Origin: Croceivirga sp.
Lineage (GTDB): Bacteria > Bacteroidota > Bacteroidia > Flavobacteriales > Flavobacteriaceae
Direction: 5' to 3'
NCBI GenBank assembly: GCA_028284285.1
Contig: JANQSA010000051.1
Span: 62,001 to 126,000 of the forward strand
Length of the DNA: 64,000 bases
Shown here: positions 25,123 to 34,326 of the stretch, piece by piece
How the letters are laid out: the number at the start of each line of letters is the position of its first letter
Numbering within the stretch: the stretch's first letter is position 1
The notes under the pieces: generated by a model
What the model saw: the letters and a program-made list of their open reading frames with translations, nothing else
What the model was told of the DNA's origin: nothing
Databases searched by the model: none
Translations under genes and position numbers: made by a program

Positions 25123-26332
25123 CGAAAACATATTTTGGCAGGGATTCTTTGTAATTAATTTGTAGGTAGTTGTGACCATCAATTAGGTGGCTAAATCCTT
25201 CAGGGGTGATTTCCGGAGCATCCGGTCCTATCAAGGTAGCGATATCTCCGACGGCCACCTGCCGCTCTTCTCCAATAACCACATTACAGTGACTGGCATT
25301 TACATTCACTACTGTGAACAATTTGCTACCTATGAGTACTTTAGCGCCATTTTCAGCGGAACTGGCATAACCATCAGCCCAGCCTATAGGCAGGGTAGCT
25401 ATCCATTCCTCCTGTTTTACTTCATAAAACCTGGAAAAGCCGATCGTATCTCCTTTTTTAAGTCGTTCCAGGCGAATAATACGGGCCCTTAATCTGAAAG
25501 TCGGTTGTAACGGGTATGCTTTGGCTTGCGACATAACGGCTTGGGGGAAAGATCCGTGTAACAAAATTCCCGGTCTTACCATGGACAAGTGGGACTCCTG
25601 TAGCTGCAATAATGATAACGACGGGGCAATGTGAGTGTTTTTTACAGAAACGCCCATAGCGGCTAATTGCTCCTTGAACAACTGAAAACGTTTGAGCTGT
25701 TCTTTGGCAAAATCTATGGGTGATGTTAGTGTTGAGAACAGCCCGGTAATTGTTATTTGTGGGTTCCTGGTCAAGGTCTGTATCCAGTCAAGTGGTTGGT
25801 CATAGGGCATACCCATACGCCCCAGGCCAGTATCCACATAAAGCTGCACTTTTACCTTTCGCGTCTCATCAATAGGCAAAGCCGCTATTTTTTTACAGGA
25901 TTCTTTGGAAAAGGCACTTAAGGTAATTTCTTCTTTTAAGAGCTTTTGGCCAAGGGAATCGGAGAAATCCCCCATGAGTACAATAGGTTTTTTTATACCG
26001 GCTTCTCTAAGCGCTATACAACGGGTATCCTTCACAAGGGCGAATCCATGTATATATGGGCTGTTGTCCAAAATTTTGGCTACTTGAACATCTCCCAGGC
26101 CATACGCGTTGTTTTTGAGGACTGCCAGAATGGGTTTCCCTTGTGCCATTTTTGCGATTAGCGCGGCATTATTAAGGTACGCTTTGGCTGAAAGCTCTAT
26201 CCAGGGGTTGATCATTGTATCACTATCCCAGTTGAATGATAGCGACTGTGGTTTTACCATTATAGGTAAAATACCCAATCCAGTTGTTGCCAGGGCGGTC
26301 TTTTTAAAGAAGGATCTTCTGGAGGACTTCAT
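25109..26332 (-). CDS. Tat-exported alanine-racemase-like PLP protein, divergent active site
   Basis: The 407-residue protein has the alanine racemase fold: PLP lysine Lys73 in LAVLKNNAYGLGD, VDTGLGRMG at about 167-174, and TLPIGWADGY at 313-322. Two features are unusual. The N-terminus SRRSFFKK plus a hydrophobic stretch is a twin-arginine export signal, so the enzyme would fold with PLP in the cytoplasm and act in the periplasm. The position of the catalytic tyrosine (SYG in standard enzymes) aligns with Phe299 in IGFSR, and the substrate-side MDQ aligns with ASH (346-348). It may be a periplasmic racemase of altered specificity or have another activity. I leave out the symbol alr for this reason. 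Confidence 0.75.
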   Translation of the reverse strand: MKSSRRSFFKKTALATTGLGILPIMVKPQSLSFNWDSDTMINPWIELSAKAYLNNAALIAKMAQGKPILAVLKNNAYGLGDVQVAKILDNSPYIHGFALVKDTRCIALREAGIKKPIVLMGDFSDSLGQKLLKEEITLSAFSKESCKKIAALPIDETRKVKVQLYVDTGLGRMGMPYDQPLDWIQTLTRNPQITITGLFSTLTSPIDFAKEQLKRFQLFKEQLAAMGVSVKNTHIAPSLSLLQLQESHLSMVRPGILLHGSFPQAVMSQAKAYPLQPTFRLRARIIRLERLKKGDTIGFSRFYEVKQEEWIATLPIGWADGYASSAENGAKVLIGSKLFTVVNVNASHCNVVIGEERQVAVGDIATLIGPDAPEITPEGFSHLIDGHNYLQINYKESLPKYVFDEFV

Positions 26333-26582
26333 AGTTTTGGTTTTCTATATTATAATGCTTTACCACCGTGGTGTTTTTGATAAACACCCTGAATTCCATA
26401 GCAGTAAAGGTGGTATTGCATAAATCGTAAAAGTTAACTTCAGCTTATCTCTTACTTGTTCAGAATAAGCAAATATCGTGTTATTATAGCCATTCTATTG
26501 GGGTTGCTTCCCTTTCCACCGACCACTTTGATTTTCTTGGACCATAGTGCTATAAAAGATTTTATACTTCTGGTTTGCTTTA

Positions 26583-28823
26583 TTAAAACTGCTTTAAAAA
26601 TGTAATCTTACTTATGAATTGCATACTTCGCTGCACCGGGTCAAAGATCTCGGTTTGGGTATCGTTAAACACCAGGTAAACAAAGGACAAGGGCATATAC
26701 TCCCAACTGAACCGGATGTTCCAACGCCCTTGTTCGTCAAAGCTGTTATATTGGTAAAATGTAGAAAGCTGCACCCTGGGATTCAGGGCAAGGCGTATAC
26801 TAGCAGTATATAAATCGGTTTCAAGGTCTTCCTGTAGTATCCCAACGCTATTGATATTGTTATGCTCATAATCGGCTGTAAGGGAAACATGGGGTAACGG
26901 TGCGTAACGCAGTCCGGCAATTACCGTATTTCTAGTACCGTTATAAAAATTACCAAAGTCAAACTGAATGGAACCCGATAGCTTTTTGGATTGATCGGAA
27001 TTATATCGAACCAGGTATCGGGTATAGCTATACCTTCCTTGTTCAATTTCAAGACCTAAAGGCGCAAAATCAAAATTGATATTTTGCCATGTAGGCCTTA
27101 AAGAAGCCTCTAAAAAACTGTTATCCTTGAACCAGGTGTAGATCGGAAAGATGTAGAGATTGGATTGCTGGAAATTCCCAAAATCTTCAAAATCATGGAA
27201 ATAATTAAAAAAAACACCTGGGTCCCAACGGCGTACAAAGGGCAACCATTTTGGCCGTAAGATGGCATAGCCCCCCGGACTATGAAAGACAACGTCTTTT
27301 TGACGAACAAAGCCCATATCCGGGGCATAGTCTTCGCTAACAAAAGTATTGAGGTATCCTAAATAATAATCGTTGGTACGAGATCCTGCGAACAGTCGTC
27401 CTGCATAACCAGTATCTCCTGTTTCACTATCGAATGAGGAGGACAACAGATAGGAAAGGGTAATTTCGGCTTTTGGACGGATAAGCCCATCGATGGAAAT
27501 GGTTGTATTATTTTGACTTTCCAGGTTCAAGCTATTCAGTACATCATCCCTTCGATACGTTACCATGGCCCCAATATTGTTTTCCTCACCGTAATTCTGA
27601 GTGTAGCGCGCCACGCCAAAAGTGCTTCCCGGGCTGTCGTCGGTTTCGCGCTGTCTGACCGCTAAGGCGGCAATAGTTCGGTTTTCATTGCGATCCGTAT
27701 AGCGAGCGCCCGCGTCCAAAGGAGCAGGAGCTGCATTAAACGCATTCGAAAGGCCTATGGTACGGCTGAAAAAGGGACGTACCCAGGAATTACCACCCCC
27801 AGCCCAAATCCCCGAGTTCTCCAAGAAGAATTGACGCCGCTCCGGAAAAAAGATATTGAAACGTTCCAGGTTGTTCACGGCCCGGTCCACATCGGCCTGG
27901 GCAAAATCGGTATTAATGGTCAAATCCAATACGGCATTGGGGCTGATGGCCCATTTTACGTCGCCTCCCACCTTGGGATCATTCAACCTATCCGTTAAAA
28001 CGTCCCCTTCTTTGTTTTCGTCGTATTGATACAACGCGTAAGGCTCCACCCTAATATTCGCAGAGGGCGGCGGAACTTCCAATCCGGTTAGTTTGGCGGC
28101 ATATACCATACGGTTTTCGGAAAAGGACTGCGGGATGGCAGGAAAAACCGTTTTCTCAAAATCCTTTCGCGCCAGGCGATAAAAGGTGATTCCCCACTCC
28201 ACGGGAATACCTTCAATTGGTGGGTCATAACGGACAGATTTGAAGGGAATAGCGAATTCGGCATAATATCCCTCGTCAGTACGTTGGGTACGAACACTCC
28301 AAAGCGCATTCCAGTCTGTATCCGTATTGTTGTCATTAAAACTTTGTAGATCCAGTTGATTGCCATGTGGCGTAGTTTGGAAAGAAACCGCATACTGTTT
28401 GGTATTCTGCGCGTCAATTTGGATACCAAACACATCGTTTTCTCCCCGGTTAAAATCGCGACGGAGATCCTGCATCCGCACCCCTTTTTTCCCCAGGGAA
28501 TCCGACGCAAAAACGCCAACGTACAGGTTTTTATCATCATAGAGGATTCGGACCACAGTAGGATTTTGTATTGCACCTCCCTGTACCGGCTCCACCCGAA
28601 AAAAATCGGTGACAGGTTGGGCCCGCTCCCAATCCGCTTCCTCTAAACGGCCATCAATAGTAAGCTTTCCCATAGCTTTTGCTGCTGAAATGGTGATCGG
28701 TATCTCCGGTGGAGGGAAGTTATCTGTTGCTCTACCCTCCTGCGCACGGATACCATTAAGACCGGTACAAAGGATAAGCAGCAGGACGGGTTTTAGGCAG
28801 TTTTGAAATACAAAACATCTCAT
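26583..28823 (-). CDS. DUF5916 protein with CBM9-like N-terminal domain
   Basis: The 746-residue protein has a signal peptide ending near IRAQEG, then a CBM9-like domain (about 40-235, including KLTIDGRLEEADWERAQ and YAEFAIPFKSVRYDP). A long C-terminal beta-strand-rich region follows, ending in Phe (ITFLKQF), the typical last residue of outer-membrane barrels. This matches the flavobacterial DUF5916 family, of unknown function, often next to exporters or hydrolases. It ends an operon-like series with the ABC transporter and DUF1579 genes, 13 bases downstream of the latter. Confidence 0.75.
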   Translation of the reverse strand: MRCFVFQNCLKPVLLLILCTGLNGIRAQEGRATDNFPPPEIPITISAAKAMGKLTIDGRLEEADWERAQPVTDFFRVEPVQGGAIQNPTVVRILYDDKNLYVGVFASDSLGKKGVRMQDLRRDFNRGENDVFGIQIDAQNTKQYAVSFQTTPHGNQLDLQSFNDNNTDTDWNALWSVRTQRTDEGYYAEFAIPFKSVRYDPPIEGIPVEWGITFYRLARKDFEKTVFPAIPQSFSENRMVYAAKLTGLEVPPPSANIRVEPYALYQYDENKEGDVLTDRLNDPKVGGDVKWAISPNAVLDLTINTDFAQADVDRAVNNLERFNIFFPERRQFFLENSGIWAGGGNSWVRPFFSRTIGLSNAFNAAPAPLDAGARYTDRNENRTIAALAVRQRETDDSPGSTFGVARYTQNYGEENNIGAMVTYRRDDVLNSLNLESQNNTTISIDGLIRPKAEITLSYLLSSSFDSETGDTGYAGRLFAGSRTNDYYLGYLNTFVSEDYAPDMGFVRQKDVVFHSPGGYAILRPKWLPFVRRWDPGVFFNYFHDFEDFGNFQQSNLYIFPIYTWFKDNSFLEASLRPTWQNINFDFAPLGLEIEQGRYSYTRYLVRYNSDQSKKLSGSIQFDFGNFYNGTRNTVIAGLRYAPLPHVSLTADYEHNNINSVGILQEDLETDLYTASIRLALNPRVQLSTFYQYNSFDEQGRWNIRFSWEYMPLSFVYLVFNDTQTEIFDPVQRSMQFISKITFLKQF

Positions 28824-28836
28824 TTCTCAACCATTA

Positions 28837-29415
28837 CTATTCACGAAGACGCTTATATTTTACCTCGAGAACCGTCACAAATCCATTACCATCACCATAG
28901 TCCTGTTTCTCCACAAGTTCAAAGGCGTCAGGAGAAATAATCTGAAAATACGTGTGCTTTTCCACAATCCCACTGGGATGGACATCCTTACCTTTGAAAA
29001 CCAGGGTGTTTTCATCCACCCACTTGCCGTTGGGATAACGTACTACCATACCATCGCTGTCAAAGTACCAGGTCTCATAGCGTTGGGTATCAGGATTATA
29101 GGAATGGTACCCTTTGCCGAGATAGGTTTCACCATTGTGAAACGCAAGTATATCGTCTGTTATAAAAGTATTGTTCAAGGTCCAGTAAGCACTATAGGTC
29201 CCTTTTTCTGGCTTATCCGGCCGCTTTCCGTCCCCATAGAACCACGTCTCGGTTTTCCATTCGCCCACTAGAAAATCCAGCTTTTGGGTTCCTTCTCTTT
29301 TCTGTTCCAGTTTGGATCTTGTAGCGGTAGGCGTATCCTCTTTTGTTTGCGAATAGCTTAAAACAACGGTCAGGGCAGATAGACAAAGTACATATGTAAT
29401 TTTTTTTTGATGCAT
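28837..29415 (-). CDS. DUF1579-like secreted protein
   Basis: The 192-residue protein starts at ATG 29415 (MHQKKITYVL), one base after the stop of the ABC permease, with a signal peptide ending near SYSQT. The body KLDFLVGEWKTETWFYGDG...YHSYNPDTQRYETWYFDSDG is a lipocalin-like beta-barrel typical of DUF1579 proteins. The alternative start at 29469 would overlap the permease and destroy the signal peptide. Function unknown; a ligand-binding role is suggested by the fold only. Confidence 0.7.
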   Translation of the reverse strand: MHQKKITYVLCLSALTVVLSYSQTKEDTPTATRSKLEQKREGTQKLDFLVGEWKTETWFYGDGKRPDKPEKGTYSAYWTLNNTFITDDILAFHNGETYLGKGYHSYNPDTQRYETWYFDSDGMVVRYPNGKWVDENTLVFKGKDVHPSGIVEKHTYFQIISPDAFELVEKQDYGDGNGFVTVLEVKYKRLRE

Positions 29416-29416
29416 C

Positions 29417-30844
29417 CTAGGTTGCCAGTAGGTTGTTTTTTGTCTGCCGTTTATACATGAGAATTCCAATCAGATACACCAATACGGAAAGCCCGAGTAT
29501 CAGCAATACCCTGTTTTGAACAGATGTCTTGGTATTGGTATAAACAAATTTGGGCAGATTGGGATAATCCTGCTGGGAAAAACTCTGATTGTTATACAAA
29601 AAGGGCATAAAATGCTCCCGCCATGAAGCTGCAAAGCCTATTACCTGCTTCCTGAAACTTTCATAATCCTGAGTAGAGGTTCCCGCCATTTGATTCAGGG
29701 ATTCCTGAGCAATGATCGCCGGGGAGATCCATTTGAAACGGCCTACCCAATCCTGCTGTTTTTGCAATTGTTCTTCGTAGGCATCCACCACAGGAGATAG
29801 CTCTTTTTTGATCAAACTTTGGGAAGCCATATAGCGGTGCCAGAAACTTCTTGTTTGTGTGGTGTCGTTAAGGGCGTATTCCGGATGGTCCCTCAGGTAA
29901 TTGTCCAGTATCTCATCTTGCCTTGCGGTAACCTCTGCTTTCAGACTTCGCATCTCGTTGATCATCAAGGTGCGGGAAGGCATGGGATAAAGGGTATTAC
30001 CCATTTGGTTTAGCACGGATGGTACCAACAGCACAAATACTACCCACAGCCCTAATAGGGCCACCGCATTCTTCGCTGAACTTCCCACCCAAAGATTGAT
30101 CAAAAAAGCCAGGGCAAACCAAAAGAGCATATACGTCAGGACTATCCCCAACAAACCGAAATAAACGGCTGCTTGCGCGAAGGGATTGATCCCATGCACC
30201 AAAAAAACAACAGTTAACGCAATCAGGACCAGAACGGCGAGCCAGAAGAAGCGTAAACCCAGTTTTTGTAATACCCAGTTTTGAATACCAATAGGCTGTG
30301 CCGCCAGTAATCGTAGGGAGCCGCTCTCTTTTTCGGAAGAAAGTACATTATATGAAAAGGCAATGATGAGCAGGGGCAACAGATAAACGATAACAAAAGC
30401 GAGATCAAAACTACCAAAGAGTAATTGTACCGGACTGGTCATTTCTGTAAAATTGAGTGCAAAATCATCTCCGCTTACTGTAGGCTTTACATAATGGGTA
30501 AAGAGGTCCGCTTGTCCTGTTGCCATAAAAGCCATGGATTGCGGTTCCATGGCGGCTACCCTGGGGTGATAATTACCTACCGCCATGGGGCTGGTGGGAA
30601 TGGTCCATGGCGAGGCACTGACTTCCAGGCCACGTTCTACCGAGTCCAATAGTTTTAACATCATTGCATCGTTTTCCTTAACTTCTTCCTGTGCGGTAGT
30701 GATGTCCTTCTTACGTTTCTCAACTTTTTGTATTCCGTTAAAAGTGGAAAAGCCAAATAACAAGAGCAAAACAATGCTAAGTAATTGGATCCAACGGCTT
30801 CGTAATAACTGTTTCAGTTCATATTTGAAATTGTACGAAAACAT
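29417..30844 (-). CDS. ABC exporter permease with DUF3526-type domain (2)
   Basis: The 475-residue permease has an N-terminal helix (about 15-35), a large periplasmic domain (about 40-150), five helices to about 290, a second soluble region and a last helix near 445-465. It contains PLLIIAFSYNVLSSEKESGSLRLLAAQP, the typical ABC-2 coupling stretch. It is paralogous to the upstream permease, and both show the DUF3526 domain arrangement seen with NosF/CcmA-type ATPases. Together with the ATPase at 32250 they form a heterodimeric exporter of unknown cargo. Confidence 0.8.
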   Translation of the reverse strand: MFSYNFKYELKQLLRSRWIQLLSIVLLLLFGFSTFNGIQKVEKRKKDITTAQEEVKENDAMMLKLLDSVERGLEVSASPWTIPTSPMAVGNYHPRVAAMEPQSMAFMATGQADLFTHYVKPTVSGDDFALNFTEMTSPVQLLFGSFDLAFVIVYLLPLLIIAFSYNVLSSEKESGSLRLLAAQPIGIQNWVLQKLGLRFFWLAVLVLIALTVVFLVHGINPFAQAAVYFGLLGIVLTYMLFWFALAFLINLWVGSSAKNAVALLGLWVVFVLLVPSVLNQMGNTLYPMPSRTLMINEMRSLKAEVTARQDEILDNYLRDHPEYALNDTTQTRSFWHRYMASQSLIKKELSPVVDAYEEQLQKQQDWVGRFKWISPAIIAQESLNQMAGTSTQDYESFRKQVIGFAASWREHFMPFLYNNQSFSQQDYPNLPKFVYTNTKTSVQNRVLLILGLSVLVYLIGILMYKRQTKNNLLAT

Positions 30845-30846
30845 GA

Positions 30847-32253
30847 TCAGAAGTTTTTAGTAGTAAATAAGAGCAATCCAAAAGATCCTAAAAGCCATCC
30901 TCCCATTACCATTAAATTAGACGCATTGCTTTCCAGCGTAGTCTTTAGTTCAGGGGGGTCATACTCAAAAACAGGAAGCCCCTTCCAGAAGTCGGCATCG
31001 GCCTGATAGGACCAATTGCCATATTCGGAATTCACCGCAAAATTATCGTTCAGGAATTTTTGAGTGGCCACCCGATACTCTTCTGCGGCATCGGCAAAGT
31101 CCCAATGCGTGGCATAATCGGTATTGGCAATGGCCATACTCAGAAAGCGTGTGGGCAGATAAGGAGAAATGGCTGCTAAACCTCTATACACCTTGGCCTG
31201 CTGGGCATACTGGTCTTTGAGGTAATTATAATGCTTCACGTATACTTCAGCTTCGTGTTCCTCTGACTTTTGCATACGATACCCGTCAAAATTAAAGGGC
31301 AATTGGTGTAGGCTATCCACACCGTATTCCCGAAGCACTTCTTCCTCCAATAGTTTCGTCTCCTTACTCCAGGGATTATGGCCATCCAGTCCCTGCTTTT
31401 TATCCTTTAATACATTAGCGGCAAATTCTTGCCGGGTAGGGTAGGGGTGTTTGTTTTCGGCAATGTTACTGGCTGCCTTTGGTGCCGCCAGACAAGCAAT
31501 GATCCATATACAAAGCGATACGACCAAGGAAATCCCTGATTTTTTCATTTTTGAGGAAATCAGCAAAACAATATTGATAAAAATGATGTAATACCCCAAG
31601 TACACCAAATACATCATCAATAAGGAACTCCAACTGAACACCCCAAAATCACTGAGATTTCCCAGAAGTAAACCCGCTACGAGAAACAAAACTGTTGTGA
31701 TTACGAGCACGGGTAAGAAAAGGGCCATCCATTTTCCCAGTAGCCATTTCCAGTTAGAAATTCCCTGACTTTTCAAAAGCGTAAGGGTTCCCATTTCCCG
31801 TTCTTTGGTAAAACTGTTATACCCTAAAAGAATGATCAGCAGGGGAATGATGAATAGCAGGATGAAATCCGGAGTCAGATCCCCAAAACGTGCCAGAGCG
31901 GTCTGATCCGCTGCAGCACTAAACTGTGCTTCATTGCGATTATGGGCTTCTAAAAAGATGGAAGTCCCCGCAAATTTGTCTACCCCTTGATCTACAAGGG
32001 ATAAAGGATATTTGGGTTTGAAAGCATAGGTCCCGTAATGAGCAGCTGAATGGGGGTTCTTTTCGCCTTGATTATCCCATACCGCCCGCTCCGTTGTTTT
32101 GGCTACTTCATATTGTTCGTTGACATTCTGGTAATGCCTGGCACTGATCCAGACAGCTACCCCGGTTAGCAATAAGACGATAACCACTGCAATTCGTACC
32201 CGGCCTTCACGAAGCAGTTCCTTGGTTTCTTTTACAAATGTTTTTGAGATCAT
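30847..32253 (-). CDS. ABC exporter permease with DUF3526-type domain (1)
   Basis: The 468-residue protein has the same plan as its downstream paralogue: N-terminal helix, periplasmic domain, then LLIILLGYNSFTKEREMGTLTLLKSQG as coupling stretch and several helices, with a second soluble region before the last helix. It overlaps the ATPase gene by 4 bases (ATGA) and ends two bases before the second permease. All three genes form one translationally coupled set. Confidence 0.8.
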   Translation of the reverse strand: MISKTFVKETKELLREGRVRIAVVIVLLLTGVAVWISARHYQNVNEQYEVAKTTERAVWDNQGEKNPHSAAHYGTYAFKPKYPLSLVDQGVDKFAGTSIFLEAHNRNEAQFSAAADQTALARFGDLTPDFILLFIIPLLIILLGYNSFTKEREMGTLTLLKSQGISNWKWLLGKWMALFLPVLVITTVLFLVAGLLLGNLSDFGVFSWSSLLMMYLVYLGYYIIFINIVLLISSKMKKSGISLVVSLCIWIIACLAAPKAASNIAENKHPYPTRQEFAANVLKDKKQGLDGHNPWSKETKLLEEEVLREYGVDSLHQLPFNFDGYRMQKSEEHEAEVYVKHYNYLKDQYAQQAKVYRGLAAISPYLPTRFLSMAIANTDYATHWDFADAAEEYRVATQKFLNDNFAVNSEYGNWSYQADADFWKGLPVFEYDPPELKTTLESNASNLMVMGGWLLGSFGLLLFTTKNF

Positions 32254-32966
32254 GATACCAGTTCTTTATAATCCATGGTGCTGAGATAGGCTTTTTCCAG
32301 TTCGGGAAGCGTAATGTCATGCCCCGCGAATTGTTGTTTCAATTGACCATCTTTCATGATACCAATCTGGGTAGCTACTTCTTTAGCACGAAACAAGTCG
32401 TGGGTTGCCATCAATGTGGCCACTCCTTTTTCACGGAGTTTTTGCAGCACTACTCCAAATTCATTACTTGCCTTGGGATCCAATCCCGAAGTGGGTTCAT
32501 CCAGCAGTAATACTTTGGCCTCCTTGGCCAGGGCAATAGCGATGCCCACTTTTTGCCGCATCCCTTTTGAGAAGGTGGATATTCGATTTTCAAAAGCCTC
32601 CGATTGCAGACCGGCTTCTTCAAGAACTATTTTTAAATCTGACCTGGACAAGGTTTTCCCTGCAATTCCTGAAAAATAGTCCAGGTTCTCCACCGCAGTT
32701 AAGTTGGGATACAACATCAGGTTTTCAGGGATATAGGCCAAAAAACGTTTCGTAGCTTTGGGGTTTTCCTGCACATCCAATTGGTTGATGAATGCACTTC
32801 CCGAAGTGGGTGTAATAAACCCTAATAACAAGTTGATGGTGGTCGTTTTTCCGGCACCGTTGGCCCCCAAAAGACAATAGATTTCGCCTTCTTTAACATT
32901 GAGATTTAGGTGATCCAATGCGATTTGTTCACCATATTTTTTTGTAAGGTTGTTTGTGATAATCAT
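32250..32966 (-). CDS. ABC transporter ATP-binding protein, CcmA/NosF type
   Basis: The protein has 238 residues starting at ATG 32966 (MIITNNLTKKYG). The 28-codon upstream extension has no family similarity and covers the probable operator at 33006-33027. Walker A is GANGAGKTT, the signature FSKGMRQKVG, and Walker B LLLDEPTSGLDP. CcmA-type ATPases drive ABC-2 exporters; the partner permeases are the next two genes. No sign of nos genes for copper or N2O reductase is present. Confidence 0.88.
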   Translation of the reverse strand: MIITNNLTKKYGEQIALDHLNLNVKEGEIYCLLGANGAGKTTTINLLLGFITPTSGSAFINQLDVQENPKATKRFLAYIPENLMLYPNLTAVENLDYFSGIAGKTLSRSDLKIVLEEAGLQSEAFENRISTFSKGMRQKVGIAIALAKEAKVLLLDEPTSGLDPKASNEFGVVLQKLREKGVATLMATHDLFRAKEVATQIGIMKDGQLKQQFAGHDITLPELEKAYLSTMDYKELVS

Positions 32967-33005
32967 GACAAAGATGATTTTAGTGAAATAAACAATTCGT
33001 CGCGA

Positions 33006-33027
33006 TGTAACGGGTAATGACGTTACA
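33006..33027. promoter_or_regulatory. Inverted repeat, candidate operator of the ABC exporter operon
   Basis: TGTAACG, 8 bases, CGTTACA: a perfect 7-bp dyad whose nearest edge is 39 bases upstream of the ATPase start. No regulator gene is adjacent. The size and spacing fit a dimeric regulator site. It could instead be a chance or RNA element. Confidence 0.4.
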
Positions 33028-33081
33028 CGGATAATGGCGTTAGCTTTCAAAGGCTTTGACCTTTAAAGGAGAGGGAAGGAG

Positions 33082-33414
33082 TTAAGACAGGGGATAGGGT
33101 GGCCCCCTCAGAGTATGTATGTTGTCTTTTTCAAAGACATAAACATAGGTTCTGCTGGCAATAATAAGGTTACCTATTAGTATTCCCAAAGGGATGAATA
33201 CCATAGGCCATAAAAAAAAGGTTTTCCCCAATAACTTGGCATACAGCTCGCAGGTAGGGCAGGTATCATCAATTGGGGAGTTATGGCTCGTTGCTTCAAA
33301 ATGGGTATGAGAACAATGGGAAGAGAAAACATGAATGGTAGGATACGACAGCTGCAAAAGGAGCAGAGTTGCCAGTGCTGTTCCCAACCACTTATTTGCC
33401 GTATTGCCTCTCAT
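33082..33414 (-). CDS. Small membrane protein with HxxC/HxH and CxxC motifs
   Basis: The 110-residue protein has an N-terminal hydrophobic segment (about 10-30), a short soluble segment with SSHCSHTHFEATSH (His33, Cys34, His36, His38) and TCPTCELY (Cys52, Cys55), then a second helix (about 66-88) and a C-terminal RGPPYPLS. The same plan is seen in the gene at 36838. It resembles DUF2946-type metal-associated proteins found with TonB receptors, but I cannot confirm the family. It lies between the acidic lipoprotein and ABC exporter genes on the same strand. A metal-binding role is inferred from His/Cys clustering. Confidence 0.55.
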   Translation of the reverse strand: MRGNTANKWLGTALATLLLLQLSYPTIHVFSSHCSHTHFEATSHNSPIDDTCPTCELYAKLLGKTFFLWPMVFIPLGILIGNLIIASRTYVYVFEKDNIHTLRGPPYPLS

Positions 33415-33549
33415 TTGAAAAAAGGGAGCAGAAACAATCTACTCCCCGTATACTACTGTAATATACTATTATTATTACATAACACTACCATCTACCACGC
33501 AGATTAACAAAATAAAGAGTGGTAAATAGTATGTGGCTAATACATACTA

Positions 33550-34185
33550 TTACTGAATATTCAGGACAAACTCCAAGTCAAAATCAGTATCGCCATCTTC
33601 AGAAGTAGAGGTGGCCGTTTTAACGAGTGGTTGGTGCTGTAAGTTTACTCTAAAACTAGCTCCATTTTGGGCAGCACCCGTAGTCCATCGTGTTACTAAA
33701 CCAACGGGGTTACCTGACCCATCTTGCTCATCAGAATCCTCGTCCAGATAATTAATAGGATCGGCAGCATTATCTTCACCTATATTACCATCGCCGGTAG
33801 GGCTGGTAAACGCGCCATCAGTAAATTCAAAAAAGAATTGGTGCTCGTCATCTTCACCCTCTATTTCCTCACCAATATCTTCTACATCATCAGGGTCTAA
33901 AGCATTCAGAATTGTATAGGTTAATATATACGTAGTGTTTGCCGCCAATGTAATATCGTCTAACACTTCCAGATCTGCCGCTCCGGCATCATCCGGATCT
34001 TCAGCTTCAGCGGTAATTGCTGTGCCACCGCCTTCCGGAGTAAAAATAAGCGTCACATTTGTGAAAACTTCGGGAAGGTTTTCTTCATCCGGGGCATCGT
34101 CATCGTCGCTACAACTTACTATAGCCATAGCCGCAAATAAAAGGGTTAGTAAACGTAAATTTTTAAATAGTTCAATCGTCTTCAT
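33550..34185 (-). CDS. Acidic lipoprotein next to TonB receptor
   Basis: The 211-residue protein has a signal peptide with lipobox AIVSC followed by SDDDDAPDEE and a beta-rich body. Asp and Glu dominate throughout. Related genes next to TonB receptors in flavobacteria are annotated only by vague fold similarity. It would sit at the outer membrane and could bind a cation or a metal complex for the receptor encoded just upstream. The dyad at 34268-34288 and a -7-like TACCTTTA (plus 34234-34241) precede it, so it may have its own metal-regulated promoter. Confidence 0.65.
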   Translation of the reverse strand: MKTIELFKNLRLLTLLFAAMAIVSCSDDDDAPDEENLPEVFTNVTLIFTPEGGGTAITAEAEDPDDAGAADLEVLDDITLAANTTYILTYTILNALDPDDVEDIGEEIEGEDDEHQFFFEFTDGAFTSPTGDGNIGEDNAADPINYLDEDSDEQDGSGNPVGLVTRWTTGAAQNGASFRVNLQHQPLVKTATSTSEDGDTDFDLEFVLNIQ

Positions 34186-34267
34186 TTTTCTTTTTTAATG
34201 GTTTATAATTGTTCTTAGCTTAAAAAATAAATGTAAAGGTACTTTTGAATTTTGTATTTAAAGCTGT

Positions 34268-34288
34268 TTTTGCAACTGAGTTGCATTT
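34268..34288. promoter_or_regulatory. Zur/Fur-like operator (copy 3, imperfect)
   Basis: Minus strand: AAATGCAAC, three bases, GTTGCAAAA. The inner TGCAAC-N3-GTTGCA is fully conserved with the copies at 1464 and 14804, and the outer three bases of one arm differ. It lies 83 bases upstream of the acidic lipoprotein gene and 39 bases beyond the TonB receptor stop. Confidence 0.6.
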
Positions 34289-34326
34289 AGAGTTGGAATT
34301 TTTATTTATTTCATAGTTTTTTTGGA

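Noticed and set aside
25109-26332. Confident naming as biosynthetic alanine racemase (alr)
   Set aside because: The export signal and the changed active-site positions make the standard function uncertain.
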